Shown: positions 12,438 to 24,350 of the stretch, piece after piece | Position numbering within the stretch: the first letter of the stretch is position 1 | How the letters are laid out: each line of letters begins with the position of its first letter | Origin: Fomitopsis serialis | Lineage: Eukaryota > Basidiomycota > Agaricomycetes > Polyporales > Fomitopsidaceae | Direction of reading: 5' to 3' | DNA length: 64,000 bases | Assembly: GCF_022376445.1 (NCBI RefSeq) | Contig: NW_025954980.1 | Span: 372,001-436,000 of the forward strand | Made by a program: the position numbers and the translations under genes | Notes under the pieces: generated by a model | What the model was told of the DNA's origin: nothing | The model's database searches: none | What the model saw: the letters and a program-made list of their open reading frames with translations, nothing else

Positions 12438-12998
12438 ACCTCGGAGGACCCGACATGGTCTACAGCGACGACTTGACCTCTCTGATGGCTATCTACCTGT
12501 ACGCAGTCTACAAATCAAGCTTACAATACGCTATTGATGCAACTAGTTGGACCGCACACGCGAAAAGCCCACAGGTCTTAGTACGCAGAGGTCCATTTGC
12601 AGCAAGAGGACCAGGATCCCATTGCGAGATAAGATAAGATAATCGCTTGCATAGCGAGACCGGCGACGATGCGGCCCGCCCTCCTCCACTGCTAGTCTCC
12701 CGTGGGCAGACAATTCTTTCAAGTACCGCGCGCTCCGGAGGTAACCCACGATCGTGCAAGAAACATAAACATCTCTTTTCGCTATCCCATTTGTAAGTGA
12801 TGCCGCGCTGTCGGCTCGAGGTTCCTGAACCATCCGGAATGCTGACTATGACAGACGGAATACACGGAACCGCTCAGCGCTCAGTACTCGCGAGCTCGAC
12901 CTCAGACACATCGGTATATAGTACTCCGAGTCTGAGATTGAACTCGCTCGACGGCTATACTGATACCTCGGGGACGGAGCTGACAACTGACACTGAGA
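12438..12998. other. Intergenic region upstream of the second NmrA-like gene
   Basis: A stretch of 560 bp with no gene. A TATATA run at 12915-12920, 79-84 nt upstream of the ATG at 12999, is the likely core promoter. It differs from the TATAAAAG of the other four copies. Confidence 0.45.
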
Positions 12999-14350
12999 AT
13001 GACGACCTCCAAGACGACAATATTCCTAACAGGGGCTACAGGTGCGTAGGCCATGTCAGTCTTCCGTCACAACGCGTACTCATTACTATCTCTGGAACCG
13101 CACAGGCTACATCGGAGGCTCCGTCCTAGCCAGATTACTTAGGCATCCAAGCGCAGCGACCTTTGATATCACCGTGCAAACGCGCTCGCCAGAGAAGGTC
13201 AAATTATTTGAGAAGTTTGGGGTGAAGGCAGTGATCGGAACGAACGACGATGGCGATCAGCTAGAGGGGCTCGCGGAGCAAGCACATATCGTTTTCTCTT
13301 GCGTGCGTACACCAATTACCGTGTATCCGATCTGCGTAGTGATGGGGGACCTCGTCTGGCATCCACACACTAGGCGGATGCAGACCACCTACCAGCCATC
13401 CAAGCGATCCTGCGCGGGTTGCACAAGAGGCATGCAACAGTCGGCGACTTGCCTACACTCATCCACACCGTATGTGCTTCCAGCAAGTCAGTAGAACATA
13501 CACTCACGCTCTATATTCCCGTCAGTCCGGAACCGGCGTTATCAGCACTCCCGCGAAGGGCATGTTTGCCTCCGACACGATCTACTCCGACCTGAACGTC
13601 GACCAAATTCAGTCCATCCCACCTGAGGCGTTTCACCGCGAGGTCGACCTCGCCGTGGTGGACGCGAACGAGAAGGGCTACGCGCGCACGCACATCGTGC
13701 TCCCCTCAACGATCTATGGCTTCGCGGCGCACCAGCTCGTCGAGGCCGGGATTTCGAATCCGATCTCTATTCAGATCCCGAGCCTTATCCGTGCGTCGCT
13801 CGATAGGAAGCAAGCAGGCGTGGTCGGCGCGGGCAAGGCCATCTGGCCTGACGTCCATATCGACGATGGTGCGCATGTTTGAGCTGTCGGTTCGTGGTGC
13901 TCACGAGTGTCCTACACAGTTGCGGACCTGTACATCGTGCTGTTCGATGCGATCACTGCGAATCCGGAGGGCTTCGGCCACGGCTGGGAAGGGTTCTACT
14001 TCGGAGAGAATGGCGAGCACACGTGGTACGACATCAGCAAGGAGATCGCGCGCGTCCTCGTCGAACTCAGCCTGGGAGGCACCGATGAACCCACGGCATT
14101 CACCGACGAGGAGCTCGTGAAGTACTGGGGCTCCGTGGTACGTACCTCTCATCAATCCTCGCCTGCCAAGGACTGCGACTGATTCATTTCATCGATGACC
14201 CAGGATATGGGTAACTACAGCGGGACGAACTCGCGCTGCCGGGCGGACCGTGGACGTTCGATCGAGTGGAAGCCGACGTACACGACGAAAGACATGATTA
14301 CGAGTATCAAACCGACGGTCCAGTGGCTCGTGGAGAAGGAAAGAAAGTAG
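12999..14350 (+). CDS. NAD(P)-binding NmrA-like / extended SDR protein, copy 5 (divergent, intact)
   Basis: The most diverged member of the local family. Exon 1 (12999-13041) encodes MTTSKTTIFLTGATG and splices in phase 1 to exon 2 at 13106 (YIGGSVLARLLRHP). Exon 3 is 13374-13469, and exon 4 from 13526 carries SGTGVIS through to WPDVHIDD. Two more exons carry the C-terminal half, with VADLYIVLFDAI, GHGWEGFYFGENGEHTWYDI and GTNSRCRADRGRSIEWKP. The stop is at 14348-14350. All exons join in frame without indels, unlike copies 2-4. It also lacks the intron that interrupts the EG/YAR segment of the others, an intron gain or loss within the family. The first residues would be easy to miss because the 43-nt exon 1 is not in frame with the following sequence. 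Confidence 0.85.
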
Positions 14351-15095
14351 AATGGCGTGGAATGCCGAGAACTTAAGACGAAGTTACGTTTTGCAACCGA
14401 AGTGAGATTAATCATGTAATATGATCAGCTGTTCAAGTTGATTCCCGGCGGAAACGGCGCACACGTCCTTATTTCCGTCCCTTGAAGAACGCCGACCCAG
14501 CAGGAGGGTCTCGAATGCGATGCGCACTGTCACAGGCGTCGCGTCACGTCTTTTCGGTCTTGCTCAACATTGTGCATCTTGATACGTTGGAGATTTATTT
14601 CAGAGTGACTGCTTTTAGTAAACCTCCAGCCTAAGGCGGAAGTTCCTCAACACCGACGCGGAGGCGCGACAGGTATAAGCTATGGCCAATAGGCTATGTT
14701 CGAGAAGTACGGCTCGTTGACACATACATAGTATTCCTTGCTTGAGGCTATTCGCCATCGTGCGGCAGACTAAACTATGGACAATGCAGTCATCCATGAA
14801 GAGTCCAGCGCATAGTACGTGCACATGGGAACACATTGATGATGCAATACGTCTTCCTTGCAAAGCACATAGCCAGAAACAGATTGCATTGCGACGACAT
14901 ATCGACTAGACGCGAGATGATCATACAAATACACGGATACACGAGGGGGAGGCATGGATCATCAACGAAAAGCATCACTCCAAGCGAAGAAACACGTCCA
15001 TGTACGCAACTATAATACACCGACTCACCGGCTTGCACGAGTTCTAATACGAACACAAGAACGATCCAACAAAGCACACGAGAAAGCATAGACGT
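14351..15095. other. Intergenic region between convergent genes
   Basis: About 745 bp between the 3' ends of the NmrA-like gene and the bHLH gene. Nothing recognisable. Confidence 0.5.
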
Positions 15096-16765
15096 TCACT
15101 CCATGCGAGCCTTCTTGGGATCCGACTCGCCCGTAGACTCAGCTGGCGCGCCCTGCTGAGCCTCCGACTCTTCCCTCTCGCGCTTGTTTCTCCTTCGACG
15201 CCTCGGGCGTCTGCGGGCGATTCTCCTGAGCGGGCTTCGGGGGAGGGGCGTGCGTAGGCGCTGAGTTAGCGACAGCGGCAGCGGCGGCGGCCTGTGCGGC
15301 GCCGAGGGATAGGCCCTGCTGGAGGCCCCGCAGGACCTCGAGTTCGCTCTGAGTTCGCTCGCGCACGATTCGCTCTTCCTCCCACATCCGGCGCATCTCC
15401 TCGAGCTGCGCCTGGAGATCGCCCATCGCCTGGTCCATGAGCAGTTTCTCGAGTGTCCACTTCTCAATGTTGCGCGCTTCGTTCTCTTTCAGATGGTGGA
15501 TGTACTGCACAGCGCGGGACAAAATCGCGCCCTTCGCCTTTTCGCCAGATCCATTCGGGACGATGCGTCCGAGCTCGTTGATACCCTCATTGATGTTGCC
15601 CCGCCGCCGGCGCTCAACCTCTTTCTGCATCGGCACTCATTGTGAGCTCGCTATGTCTCGGTAGGTACAGGACCAACGTACGTGGTTATCCTTCCTCTGC
15701 CGAGTCCACTCCTCATTACTCATAGTGGCGCTCCTGCCTCCTCTCCGTGCGGAGCGGGCTTACCTCCCGAAGGAGACTGGTCATCGCCATCTGGGGATCC
15801 CTCAAGCCGTTGATGGCGCCACCTGGCGGCGTCATGGGTTCCTGGCTCGCACGCATTGTGGGCTGCTGGCCCGGGAGAGGTGGCCCATTCTGTAGCGCGG
15901 TGTTCGCAAGCTGGCCCAGATTCGGTGGACCGCGTGGATGCGATGAGGGGCCTGGCTCGCCACCCATGACCTGCGGATGCTGCGAAGGATGAACAACATG
16001 GTAAGGCGGCGGAGGCTGATGGGGGTGTGGAAGGTGCCCTGGATGATGTGGATGGCCAGGGAAGGCTGCGGCTTGTGCGAGATTCGAGAGTGCCTCAGCT
16101 GCTGCTGAGTCCTTCAGGTCACCCTGTGAGCAAGCGGTGAGCCCACCAGCCCAATAATCGATAGCCGATGACAATGCGCAAATGCGAGGATAGGAGTTGT
16201 GAGAACTGTTCACTTCACATAGCAAGCTATGGAGGACATTCGCATTGCCCAGCTAACGATGCCTCGCCACAGCCGACCAAGGACGACCACTGACAAGCCT
16301 GCTTGGTTATAAGACCGCCACACATACGATGGCTCCGATCCGACTCCCCGCTGCGCGCTTTCACACCGCTCCTTCTCTGACCGCTTCAGCAACACTGCAC
16401 ACCGCGCTCCGGGATGATCGGCGCAGCACATCGCGCCAGGCGCGAACGTGACCGACGACAACGATCACGTGTGGCCGACACGGCGCGCATGGACTTCATA
16501 TGTGCGGCGCCGATCATACTGTTCACAACGACGCAGAGCACTACGAGCACAACGGAATACTTACCCTCGGGAAGTTAATGCCCGGGAGCTGCTTCAGGAG
16601 TGCCATGACTTGCTCTGAGCCAAGGCCATTATTCATGGGCATATTTGGCGGGACTTCGCCCGCGACACCTGCTGGAGGCTGCGCGCCAGAAGCCGGAGGT
16701 TGCTGGGCCTGTCCAGCAACATGTGAAAGGGAGGGGTCGTGGTTAGGCGGCGGGGCGGTAGACAT
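15096..16765 (-). CDS. cbf1: CBF1/USF-type bHLH transcription factor
   Basis: DNA-binding activator of the CBF1 family, which binds CACGTG E-boxes and in yeasts serves sulfur metabolism and chromatin organisation. Exon 1 (16765-16565) encodes MSTAPPPNHDPSLSHV and ends PGINFPR. Exon 2 (16123 to about 15770) encodes GDLKDSAAAEALSNLAQ and a His/Pro-rich region. A short exon gives EWTRQRKDNH, then the basic helix-loop-helix: KEVERRRRGNINEGINELGR, a loop, and AILSRAVQYIHHLKENEARN running into IEKWTLEKLL, which matches yeast Cbf1 closely. A Glu/Gln-rich coiled coil follows. The literal frame stops at 15139. If one extra A in a run at 15187-15189 is an error, the frame instead ends at 15096 with an acidic tail and DPKKARME, which looks more natural, so I extend the gene there. 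Its own promoter carries an E-box. Confidence 0.85.
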
Positions 16766-16988
16766 GGTCAGCGATGTCGGTACTGGGGCCGAGGCAAGGA
16801 GGTTCGACGGTGTCGTGCGAACACTCGCGTTTGCTGGTGGCAGACGCTCTTGAGGCTCTTGATTTGCGTGGGATGTCGAGGACGTCGTGTCGGACGTCGA
16901 GCGCGATGAGGACGGCGTCGGTCGCGGGGCGCGGGGCGGGGAGATCACGGGGGGAAAGGACGAGGTCACGGACGCTGGTCACGAGGGC

Positions 16989-17010
16989 CTTTATATACCT
17001 CGCACGTGCG
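16989..17010 (-). promoter_or_regulatory. TATA box plus palindromic E-box of the cbf1-like gene
   Basis: On the minus strand, a 10-bp palindrome CGCACGTGCG (17010-17001) containing CACGTG lies just upstream of TATATAAAG (16997-16989), about 225 nt before the ATG. CACGTG is the binding site of the CBF1/USF family encoded by this gene, so autoregulation is plausible. Confidence 0.6.
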
Positions 17011-18148
17011 AATCACGGCAACAGGGACAAATACTTCTGCCGCGTGTCTGCGCACGGGCCACCTTCTCTTCCCACCTTCGCACAACCTTCTCACGGCTCT
17101 TTCCCGCCTCCTCCTGCCTCGTGCTAAGTACATCCGCAGTATTGTCGCCGAATTTTGCAATATAGACACTTCTGACATACTGATATCCTAGTGTATAGGC
17201 CTTCGTCAACTCACAACGCTCACTAGGTTACGCTGAGTTGGTTCCGACGAGTGAACTTGACACTCACTATTATGCTCATCCTGGCGAGCTATTGAGAGGA
17301 GAAGCGCAAGGGCACAAGACCCTCTTCCGAATCTTCGCTGCTCTTTATTTGAGTCAGGCGAGATGACATGTGACCCGCGCCGTGGTTATGCGCGTCCGTG
17401 ACACTGATATGAGGGTTCGCTCAGCGCTGCACTGCAGTGCAGGGCGACATGAGCGCGAGGTCCGTACGTCCGCGACTCGTCGATTGAATTTGTTTCGTCT
17501 TCTCCGTCGAAATTCATCTAACGACAGGCAACAATGGCATGACGGTCTGTGCTGAGTTGGTTCCGACCAGTGGACTCACTCACCTCAGGCAAAAGCTTGC
17601 GATATGGCTGCATGGCAGTGTTCAATCACCATGGTCTAGCGGGTACATTGGACACAGGGATGTTGGTGGTGTTAGCATCACGGTGAGTGTCATGCCTGTA
17701 CTTATCTCGAGCGTTCAGCAACCGAGCCTGGACTGGACATCCAGACCTCACGTAGCGGGTGAACGGAACAAGTAGCGCGAAAATCGATCATTCCAAGTTG
17801 TTCCCAAGACTTTCACGAAGGAATCATTCGCCCCACTACGTCCAGCGGTAATGCTTACAGAACTACCAACCCTCCACCATCTCCGCGATCGCGCAATCGT
17901 GAAGCGACTGCCTTCTTACACGCCTCCTGACTTACATACCGTATGCCGCAATGCCTGTCTTTTCGGTTAGCTGGTCTTGCGACTGACAGCCAACCAGCAG
18001 CCAACCTTCCGTTTGGCTGCACCAGCTTAGTAAGCCACAGATGACGTCGTTCGGAATTGACGGGGGCCTTGGCAATGAAATGACCGATCAATGCATGTTC
18101 GTCGGAGGGGAGAGTGGAACTTATTCTCGCCAGCTATATCGCCCTACG
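17011..18148. other. Intergenic region, no gene seen
   Basis: About 1.1 kb between the divergent cbf1-like gene and NmrA-like copy 2. Only short frames without motifs occur. Confidence 0.45.
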
Positions 18149-18156
18149 TATAAAAG
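18149..18156 (+). promoter_or_regulatory. TATA box of NmrA-like copy 2
   Basis: TATAAAAG lies 47 nt upstream of the ATG at 18203, within the context ACGTATAAAAGCG that is shared with copy 3. Confidence 0.6.
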
Positions 18157-18202
18157 CGTGAGTCTGTGCGTCGACGCAATCTATTAGCGGTCTATAGCAG
18201 GC

Positions 18203-19658
18203 ATGACAGGCAAGACGAACATTCTGCTCTTCGGAGCCACAGGTACGTGGATCATCTCAAACTAGAGACAAGCTCAGACAGCTCACATGTAATCATGGCA
18301 TCTTCCAGGCTATATCGGAGGCGCCGTCTTGAACCGCCTCCTGCAACATCCTAATGCAGACAAGTTCGACATCACCGCGCCCGTGCGGTCTCCCGAGAAA
18401 GCAAAGCTGCTCGAGCAGCTGGGCGTGAAAACCGAGATAGCCTCTCTCAGTGACCATGACAAGATCGAGTCGCTCGCCTCGCGCGCGCACGTCATCATCA
18501 ACGTGGTCAGTCCTCCATCTAAGGGTTCACAGTATGGGAAACGAACTAATGGACGGTTTCCTGACCAGGCCAACTCGGATGACTTGCCTGCCATAATCGC
18601 GCTTCTGAAGGGCGTGCGCAAGGCGTACGAAACTACTGGGAAACCTCCTATCCTCATCCACACGGTCAGTGCGAGAACTGCACGTTCATCAGTACTACGT
18701 ACGACTTATGGTATTCTGCAGTCAGGCACGGGTGAAATGCAGAGCCAGCGGAAGGGAAATACGCGACGGAGACCGTCTACTCCGACCTGAACATCGACCA
18801 GCTGAAGGCGATCCCGCCGACAGCCTTTCATCGCGATGTTGACCTGGCTGTCATCGCGCAGACGAGCAAGGTAACTGCTAGCTATCCCATCAGACTTTGG
18901 CGTTGCTGACGAATTCATGCAGGCTACGCACGGTCGTATATCATTATCCCAAGCATCGTGGACGGCATCCCGTCCGGCCCCGTATTTGAGGCGGAATAGC
19001 GAGGCTGACCTCTATCCAGATCCCCGCAATTATCAAGGCGTCGCTGGACAGGAAGCGGTCGGGCGTGGTCGGCCCCGGCAAGGCCATCTGGCCGCACGTC
19101 CACGTCGACGACAGTGCGTGATCCAACCCGCCCAAGCTTCATTTGCATATTGAGACCCATCCACAGCGGCGACATGTACACCGTGCTCTTCGACGCGATC
19201 ACAACAAACCCCCAGAGCGCGGGCCACGGCTGGGAGGGCTACTACTTCGGGGAGAACGGGGAGGTCACTTGGTACGAGATCGGCAAGGCCATCGGCCAGG
19301 CGCTCGTTCACCTGGGGCTCGCGGATAGCGCTGAGCCTAGCCCTTCACCGACGAAGAGTTGGCCAAGTACTGGGGCTCGTGGTGCGTCGTCCGCGGGGGT
19401 CCTCGCACCGTACATGCTATTGACCGAGCTTCATGTCCACAGCCCGCCGGCAGCTTTTCCGGGACGACCTGCCGCTGCCGCGCTGACCGCATACGTGCGC
19501 TTGGCTGGAAGCCCAAGTACAGCAGCGCGGACCTGCTCGCGGTCATCAAGCTCGAGACCGAGTTGCACTGGAAGCTTGCGCAGGAGAAGGGCGCGGTCGA
19601 CTTCTCATACGAGTTGGGCCGCACGATGCTGTTGCAGAACGCGATTGAGTCGAGCTAA
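18203..19658 (+). CDS. NAD(P)-binding NmrA-like / extended SDR protein, copy 2 (frame interrupted)
   Basis: Near-identical to copy 1 over the part that can be compared. Exons: 18203-18242 (MTGKTNILLFGATG), 18309-18505 (YIGGAVLNRLLQHP), 18569-18664 (ANSDDLPAIIALLKGVRKAY), 18722-18870 and 18923 onward, then exons with YTVLFDAI, GHGWEGYYFGENGEVTWYEI, GTTCRCRADRIRALGWKPKY and a stop at 19658. Against copy 1 and the family, single bases are missing near 18737 (GEIAELADG region), near 18855 (VIGAD), at a G run near 18993, and in a C run near 19343. Each shifts the frame and the next exon restores it only by assuming an error. Introns and splice sites are intact. I think these are mostly consensus errors, but a young pseudogene is possible. 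Confidence 0.7.
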
Positions 19659-20770
19659 GGCTGTTGTTTCCCGCAAGGCTATGAGGATGTGTATTACGGT
19701 CTAAACGATACCCACTTGGTTGATGATAACGGTGTGCTATCGTTGCTGTGCGGTACTCACTGTAGTGGCAATGCTTGCACTGACTCGGCCCATTGGGCCG
19801 GAGGCTGGAGGTCCAGCCTTTCTCCGGAAGAAATGCCAGACAGAATGGTACGTACGATGTAGCCGTTGGGCGGACGTCGCGCTAACTGACATGTTCGATA
19901 CGTGAGCGAATAACACTGGCACTATTCCAGGCTTACCAATGACTTGAGGTAGTGGGTTGGTTGGTGGTGGTGGCATGAGACGAAGTCATCGGCCTCCCTG
20001 GGTAAGTACATCATATCGCCCGTCGGGCGTCGTGAGCGGTCACTGAACAGGGCATCCGCTCTTATGACAGCTACATTTAACGATTTTATGGCCTATTTGC
20101 CTTGACATGTACTACTATCAGACCCGTTGCCCAACCATTTGGTGATGATGATAATGAATTCTGCATGCATATGCATTACCGAGTGGTTGTTGTAACCGCC
20201 ACGAGAACGTGCTAAGTCGCGACTGTCGGTGCGTACAATACAAATACTTATTGGGCATTAAGTAGCACAAAGCGCTACCTGCGAGCCGGTAGTCTTGTCG
20301 ATGTATTCGTGGTGTCTGGAGCTCGAGGGGTATATGTAGTAACGTCGGATGTCGCGTTGCCCAACCAGTGACAACAACTCTCGCAAGTATGCCCTCACTA
20401 ATAGCCACGGGCCCCTAAGTAGTAACGAAATGCTTACATAGACGCTCTCTTGGCGCTAGCGCTCGCGTACTTACGCGAGTGGCCTGCGCACCGAGCAGCA
20501 CAGTCGGACGTCCGCGGCCTCATTACTAACTCGCGTCCTTTCTCATATTCATCCATACTCCTGCTCGGTTCAGTGGGTTCTTCGCGTACCAGCAGCGTGC
20601 AGCCACAATCTATAGGAGGCAGCTTACTGAGCAATGCCATCTCTAGTGACATGGCTTACACGAGAGTCCAAGTGCGCCGACTCATTCAAGACGGATCCAT
20701 GGAGATCCACGGACAGTAGCAGGATGACTGATACCCAGGCTGGATCTCGTACCAGGGACGTTGGCTCACG
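19659..20770. other. Intergenic region, no gene seen
   Basis: About 1.1 kb between NmrA-like copies 2 and 3, both on the plus strand. No recognisable gene or RNA. Confidence 0.45.
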
Positions 20771-20778
20771 TATAAAAG
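20771..20778 (+). promoter_or_regulatory. TATA box of NmrA-like copy 3
   Basis: TATAAAAG followed by CGACG, 93 nt upstream of the ATG at 20871. Copy 4 has the same TATAAAAGCGACG string. Confidence 0.6.
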
Positions 20779-20870
20779 CGACGCGGGACACGGTCTTTCC
20801 AACACAATCCTCATCTCTGACCAGAAACCCACACCCACATCTACATCCAGCAACAAGCAAACCGACAGAC

Positions 20871-22301
20871 ATGCCCAGTAAAACGAATATTTGCTCTTCG
20901 GTGCCTCCGGTACGTTCACAAGTCTCCGTACCGTGCTGATGAACGCGTACTCAGACCGCATTTGCAGGCTACATCGGGGGAACCCTCCTGGATCGCCTTC
21001 TGACGCACCCGAGGGCATCGAACTTCGAGATCGTTACACCAGTACGCTCCGCCGAGAAGGCAGAGGTGCTCAGGAAGCTGGGCGCAAAGCCTGAGATCGC
21101 TGCTCTGAGCGAGTACGACAAAATCGAGGAACTCGCCTCTCATGCGGATGTCATCTTTAACCTCGTGAGTTTTGTCCATGTTATCCCATTGCTCGCGTGT
21201 GTTGACCTACGGACTTCTCGCGCAGGCGAACGCAGACAACGTCCCGCAGATGAACGCGGTTCTCAAGGGCATACGAAAGGCGCACGCGGCCACTGGCAAA
21301 CCGCCGGTGCTCATCCACACTGTAAGCACAACCAGAGCACGCGCATGATGCTTGTACGACTGACGATGATCTAGACCGGCCTGGCGAAGTCATTGATTCG
21401 CGCAGGGAGAGTATGCCGCGAAGACCGTCTACTCGGACGTGGACATCGAGCAGATCAAGTCCATCCCAGCAGCAGCCCTCCACCGCAACGTCGACCTGGT
21501 CGTGATTGGCGCAGATGAGGAAGGTGCGATGGATCCGAGTCATGAATTGGGCTTTGCTGACCACTGTCATTGGCAGGCTATGCGAGGTCGCACTTGATCT
21601 CGCCGGGCATTGTGTACGGTCTTGCATCCGCACCCGCGCACGAGCGGGAATCGCGAAGAAGTTCTCGATTCAGATCCCGGGGCTCGCCAAGGCGCGCTGG
21701 CCAGGAAGCGCGCTGGCATTGTCGGTCCTGGTAAGGCTGTCTGGCCGCATGCCCACGTCGACGATGGTACGTACCTACGTTACCTCCGACCATCGCTCTC
21801 GCAGGGCTGACATGCGCACGCTCTCTGCAGTGGCCGACATCTATGTCATCTCTTCGATGCAATCTCCAAGACCCGCAGAGCGTCGGGCACGGCTGGGAGG
21901 GCTACTACTTTGTAGAGAACGGCGAGGTGCCTGGTACGATGTCGGCAAGGCCATCGGCCAGGCGCTGTGGACCTCGGAATCACCAAGGACGCTGAGCCTA
22001 CGCCGTTCGCAACGAGGAGCTCGAAACTACTGGGGTCGCTGGTACGTCTCCCAGGTTGCCATCACGCGTGACGTGATATTGACTATGTCTGGTGCTCGCA
22101 GGCCGTGGGCAGCTTCGGTGGGACGACATGTCGTGCGAAGGCGGAGCGGGCGCGCACGATCGGGTGGAAGCCCAAGCACGCGGAATACTGGGGACGATCA
22201 AGGCGGAGGTGGAACTGCAGTGGGCGGTCGCGCAGAAGAATGGCGGCGAGGTCGACTTCACATTCGAGAGGGGCCTTGCGAAGCTGTTCGGGTTTGCGTA
22301 G
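20871..22301 (+). CDS. NAD(P)-binding NmrA-like / extended SDR protein, copy 3 (frame interrupted)
   Basis: Close paralogue of copy 4, which lies inverted at 36860-38295. The ATG is at 20871. Exon 1 should read NILLFGASG, but a T run at 20890-20892 is one base short, so the frame breaks before the nucleotide-binding loop. Exon 2 encodes YIGGTLLDRLLTHPRAS and VTPVRSAEKAEVLRKLGAK; the next carries ANADNVPQMNAVLKGIRKAH. The TGLGEVIEF segment near 21380-21405 lacks two single bases relative to copy 4. Further one-base losses fall near 21970 and 22010. The C-terminal exon (EVELQWAVAQKNGGEVDFTF, then GLAKLFGFA) is clean and stops at 22301. Fold and likely cofactor as for the other copies; substrate unknown. 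Whether it is functional depends on resequencing. Confidence 0.7.
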
Positions 22302-23104
22302 GTGTGATCTGGGTCTGGCTCGATAGAATATTATAATCGCGGAACTGAAGTGTCCAATGTAAATCAAATGGTTTTTGCCCTTTCGGATGCTGCCGACAAA
22401 CCAGAGACCAGGTTCATGGCGGGTGATCAGTCCGGGGGCCATGGCAGCGGCGGCGCTAAGTTCGGTATGTATGCGCGAGTACGGCTCCAATACGTTGCCA
22501 ATACGGCTCCGTGACTTCGAGATGGGATGATCTGGGTCGAGATTGCAAACAGAGTAGTAGAACGACATTCATGACGGCGACTGTGCTCACGGCACTCTGC
22601 ACGAAAGTACTGGCGATAATGCAAGGTCGCGAGGACGTCAATCCAACGTACCGCAGCGCAGCACGGTCCGCAGCTCCTAGCATAGCAGAGGTGCCGTACC
22701 TCGACCACGCTCCGTGTCCTGGCAGGATCCTGTCAAGCTTTCAACAATACATTCGTGCGAGATAGCAGTCATGCAACTCGCCCAACTTTGTGTGGCGGGC
22801 TGACGCGCGATTCCACACACTCATAGCAGCCCCCCCTGGATCCTGTTTGCATCGGCGTTCAAGCTTCCAAGGGTCCGGGTGTCGGATGCAGGGCACAGAT
22901 ACTGGCCAGGGGAACCTGAAGACTTCAGGAGCACGGTCGCTTCTGAATCTACGCGCGACACCGAGCGGCCTGACGAACCGCGAAATCGAGGTCGAACAGC
23001 ACCACCGCACTGAGACTCAAGCACACGAGCAAACAAAATGCGACAGGGCTTGAAAAGTTTAAGGTGCCCTCCTCCTGCGGTCGGTAAGTGGTGAGCGTAG
23101 GTCG
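22302..23104. other. Intergenic region, no gene seen
   Basis: About 0.8 kb between the 3' ends of NmrA-like copy 3 and the frame-broken minus-strand gene that follows. No motif recognised. Confidence 0.45.
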
Positions 23105-24073
23105 CTAGGCGCCTACTATGCCGTGTTCCTCCAGTCGGGCGCTCAACTCCTCCTCCTCCTCTTCAGCCACCGTGAACCACCCCTCCTCATTAGTAATAGT
23201 ACGCCGCCTTTTTGGTGTAAAGAGTCAAGTTGCGACGCGCCCAAGACGCGCTTCGGACAATTGTCGGAAGACGCCGAGAACTCTCAGCTGGCGGCTTCGC
23301 TCGAGGCGACCTGGTGCAGGCTGCAGCTACGGTCTCTACTGTTTAATGTACGACTCTCTCAACACAACATCAGCCCAAGAGTCGAGTGCTGATTTCGGCA
23401 AGGATCGTGAAGTCCTCGTCGCTGTCCTCAAGTGTGAAACAAGGTTCTCCGCGCCGATTTGCGAGCTCCGTACGGCAGCACAGTACGCCGTACAATACAT
23501 CGGCTTCCAGTGAAGACCTCGTCTCGCGGAGAACGATCTTGGTTGTCTATGCAATCCTACTGGTGTACTGGCTATCGAAGCGATGCCGCCCTCTGCAAGT
23601 CGCCCTACCCAACGGAGCATATGCCACGTCAGCGCGATTGGTGTCAGTGACCTGGACATTCCGCTCGTACACAGAGACTGCTTGCTCACCACCGGGGTCA
23701 TGAAAATATAGAGGATGTCTGGCCTTCGGGTTCATACGGGGTGTCAAGCGACGCCGTCGATTCCATTATCTGGTGTCTCCCACCGTGACATGGGCATCTG
23801 AGGTATGGTTCCATGTCGTCTCCGTACTCCTCAATGATTCACGTCTCCTCCTCGGACTCAGTTCAGACCAAACACTTCTCGTGTATCTTTCACTTATGAG
23901 CTTGGTGTGACGCTATGCGATGAGGGACGACGAGCTTTGGGCGCTTCATATCGGTCTTTAACCGCACCAGCGGCCTTGCCTCACCCACAGTCGTCGACAA
24001 CCCAAGCGCATTTGATCTCCGTGACCCCATGAAACAATGGCACGCTCGCCAGCAGCCCGATCCGCATACTCAT
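23105..24073 (-). CDS. Unrecognised protein gene with frame breaks (no family assigned)
   Basis: I recognise no domain, but several minus-strand segments look like coding exons in order. A possible start is at 24073 (MSMRIGLLASVPLFHG, then EIKCAWVVDDCG before a GTGAG donor). It is followed by MKRPKLVVPHRIA, a stretch with YFHDPGGEQAVSVYERN, a 52-residue open stretch including LEADVLYGVLCC and EDSDEDFTILAEIST, and an Arg/Ser-rich part. The C-terminus is ITNEEGWFTVAEEEEEELSA, then RLEEHGIVGA, with the stop at 23107-23105. Joining the last two pieces needs one base fewer in an A run near 23212. The acidic tail and alternating charge favour real coding over chance, but exon borders are uncertain and the start is a guess. 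Confidence 0.4.
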
Positions 24074-24350
24074 ATGGATAGCCAAGACCTCCTTGCATTA
24101 TGAAAAGCTTTTGAGTGCACTTTGTCGAACCGCGACCTCTTTCACTCAAAGCCGAGAACGCTCTGTCTGTTTGTCAGATTTTCCCGTTGAGGCGAACAAT
24201 TGCAGGACGTCTCTGCAATGTCGCGTCCCGGGTGGCGAAAGCTCCGCCCTCTGTGTGCATTGTCCACACACCCCTACGTGCGTCTGAGCTCTCGCCACGG
24301 CTTAAATACCGCGCGCACAGTCCGTCCGTCTGTCTTCCGTATCTCAAGCA

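Noticed and set aside
18203..22301. NmrA-like copies 2 and 3 as pseudogenes
   Set aside because: The lesions are single bases of the same kind as in the essential LeuRS gene, while splice sites and untouched exons remain conserved. I prefer sequence error, though it is not proven.
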